Below, one piece after another: positions 14,610-15,127 of a stretch of 15,127 bases of DNA. The stretch is taken from contig JAGWTK010000048.1 in NCBI GenBank assembly GCA_028876035.1, positions 1-15,127 on the forward strand, read 5' to 3'. The notes under the pieces are model-generated. The model was given only the letters and a program-made list of their open reading frames with translations. It was not told the DNA's origin and searched no databases. The position numbers and the translations under genes are program-made. Numbering within the stretch: position 1 is the first letter of the stretch; each line of letters starts with the position of its first letter. The stretch is from Bacteroidota bacterium. GTDB lineage: Bacteria; Bacteroidota; Bacteroidia; Chitinophagales; Chitinophagaceae.

Positions 14610-15026
14610 CCTATTTTCAGTAAGCAATTCCCGCTTGCAAAGCCGCTGGTTGTTATGGATGTTTAAGGGCGCCGATTTATAATTGATTGAAGTTCAACCA
14701 ATTATTCCGAAACAGCGGCGGTCAAAGTTTTATGCCGGCGCTAAGACACTACGCCTTCGACACAACAATCACAGGCCTTTTTGGAACCTGAGTGGATCTA
14801 CTAGCTGAGCTGCCAGCTTTTCTACAGACGCGGCGCTACCAGGTAATAACAGTCATATACGATTCTCCATTGCATTACAAAAATGGATAGTTCTATTATG
14901 CCAGATGGGGTTTGCTTTTTTTACCCGATTTGCCAGAGCCACGTATACAAACCATCCAGGGCAAACAATAGCCCCGCACTCGTCATCCATTCCCGCTTTA
15001 GCAACATATCCTTTTAAGTGATGTGA
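14610..15026. other. Gene-free stretch downstream of tRNA-Gln
   Basis: About 420 bases with no open frame of convincing length or coding character on either strand, and no recognisable RNA fold or CRISPR pattern. The only clear structure is the imperfect palindrome at 14679-14705. No intrinsic terminator with a clean stem and U-tract was found after the tRNA. The stretch may hold decayed sequence, or the control region of a gene outside the window. Confidence 0.5.
14679..14705. repeat. 27-bp imperfect palindrome, operator-like
   Basis: ATAATTGATTGAA (14679-14691) and TTCAACCAATTAT (14693-14705) are inverted copies around a central G at 14692, with one mismatched pair. The dyad has almost no loop, so it suits a dimeric DNA-binding protein better than an RNA hairpin. 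Confidence 0.45.
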
Positions 15027-15127
15027 CTACGACAATGGGGTTTCGTCGTTGATCAGCTCCAGCTTAGGTCTTCCATAAAAGACTGAACCTGCCATCATAA
15101 TAACGCTGGTTACCAGGATCACGAAAA
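15027..15127 (-). CDS. Probable 3' end of a membrane-protein gene (partial)
   Basis: Read on the minus strand from the window edge, the frame is open for 32 codons to a TAG at 15029-15027. It encodes a hydrophobic stretch FVILVTSVIMMAGSVFYG followed by a polar tail RPKLELINDETPLS. This looks like the last transmembrane helix and cytoplasmic tail of an integral membrane protein, but the fragment is too short to name a family. The opposite strand and other frames are interrupted. The rest of the gene would lie beyond the right edge. Confidence 0.45.
   Translation of the reverse strand, partial: FVILVTSVIMMAGSVFYGRPKLELINDETPLS

Overview
The window looks like a chromosomal segment from a Bacteroidota (Bacteroidetes) bacterium, most likely of the Chitinophagaceae/Chitinophagales type. 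Three things suggest this. A secreted M43 metalloprotease carries a C-terminal type IX secretion (T9SS) sorting domain. Several genes are preceded by the Bacteroidetes promoter -7 box TAnnTTTG rather than a sigma70 -10 box. The gene families present (GH3-type adenylating enzyme, DUF3667, a short KKAAP-repeat protein) are typical of that group. The family-level placement is an inference.

Layout. 2-2164 (+): M43 zinc metalloprotease with T9SS sorting tail. 2175-2279: two 7-bp-period arrays in inverted orientation, lying between convergent genes. 2283-3779 (-): GH3 family protein, divergent from 3918-4533 (+) rplU-rpmA, each side with its own promoter. 4634-4762 (+): a 42-residue Lys/Ala/Pro histone-H1-like protein, followed by a strong intrinsic terminator. 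4854-6542 (+): PolX-type protein whose polymerase carboxylates look lost while the PHP nuclease site is intact. 6645-12426 (-): a probable three-gene operon transcribed as DUF3667 zinc-ribbon membrane protein, then mazG, then a very large sensor histidine kinase; the kinase start overlaps the mazG stop. 12510-13340 (+): secreted protein with YD-like repeats. 13337-14450: a complete IS630-family element inserted at the stop codon of that gene. 14536-14609: tRNA-Gln(TTG) with a clear promoter. 14610-15026: no recognisable gene. 15027-15127 (-): probable 3' end of a membrane-protein gene running off the window.

How the genes relate. rplU-rpmA and the basic protein form a highly expressed, translation- and nucleoid-related block. 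The PolX/PHP protein is a likely DNA-repair nuclease. The minus-strand operon joins nucleotide-pool sanitation (MazG) to a membrane sensor kinase with no response regulator nearby. No complete new defence or mobile system is visible. The best leads are the inverted heptamer arrays, the polymerase-dead PolX, the kinase with three separate extracytoplasmic segments translationally linked to mazG, and the IS that supplies the stop codon of its host gene.
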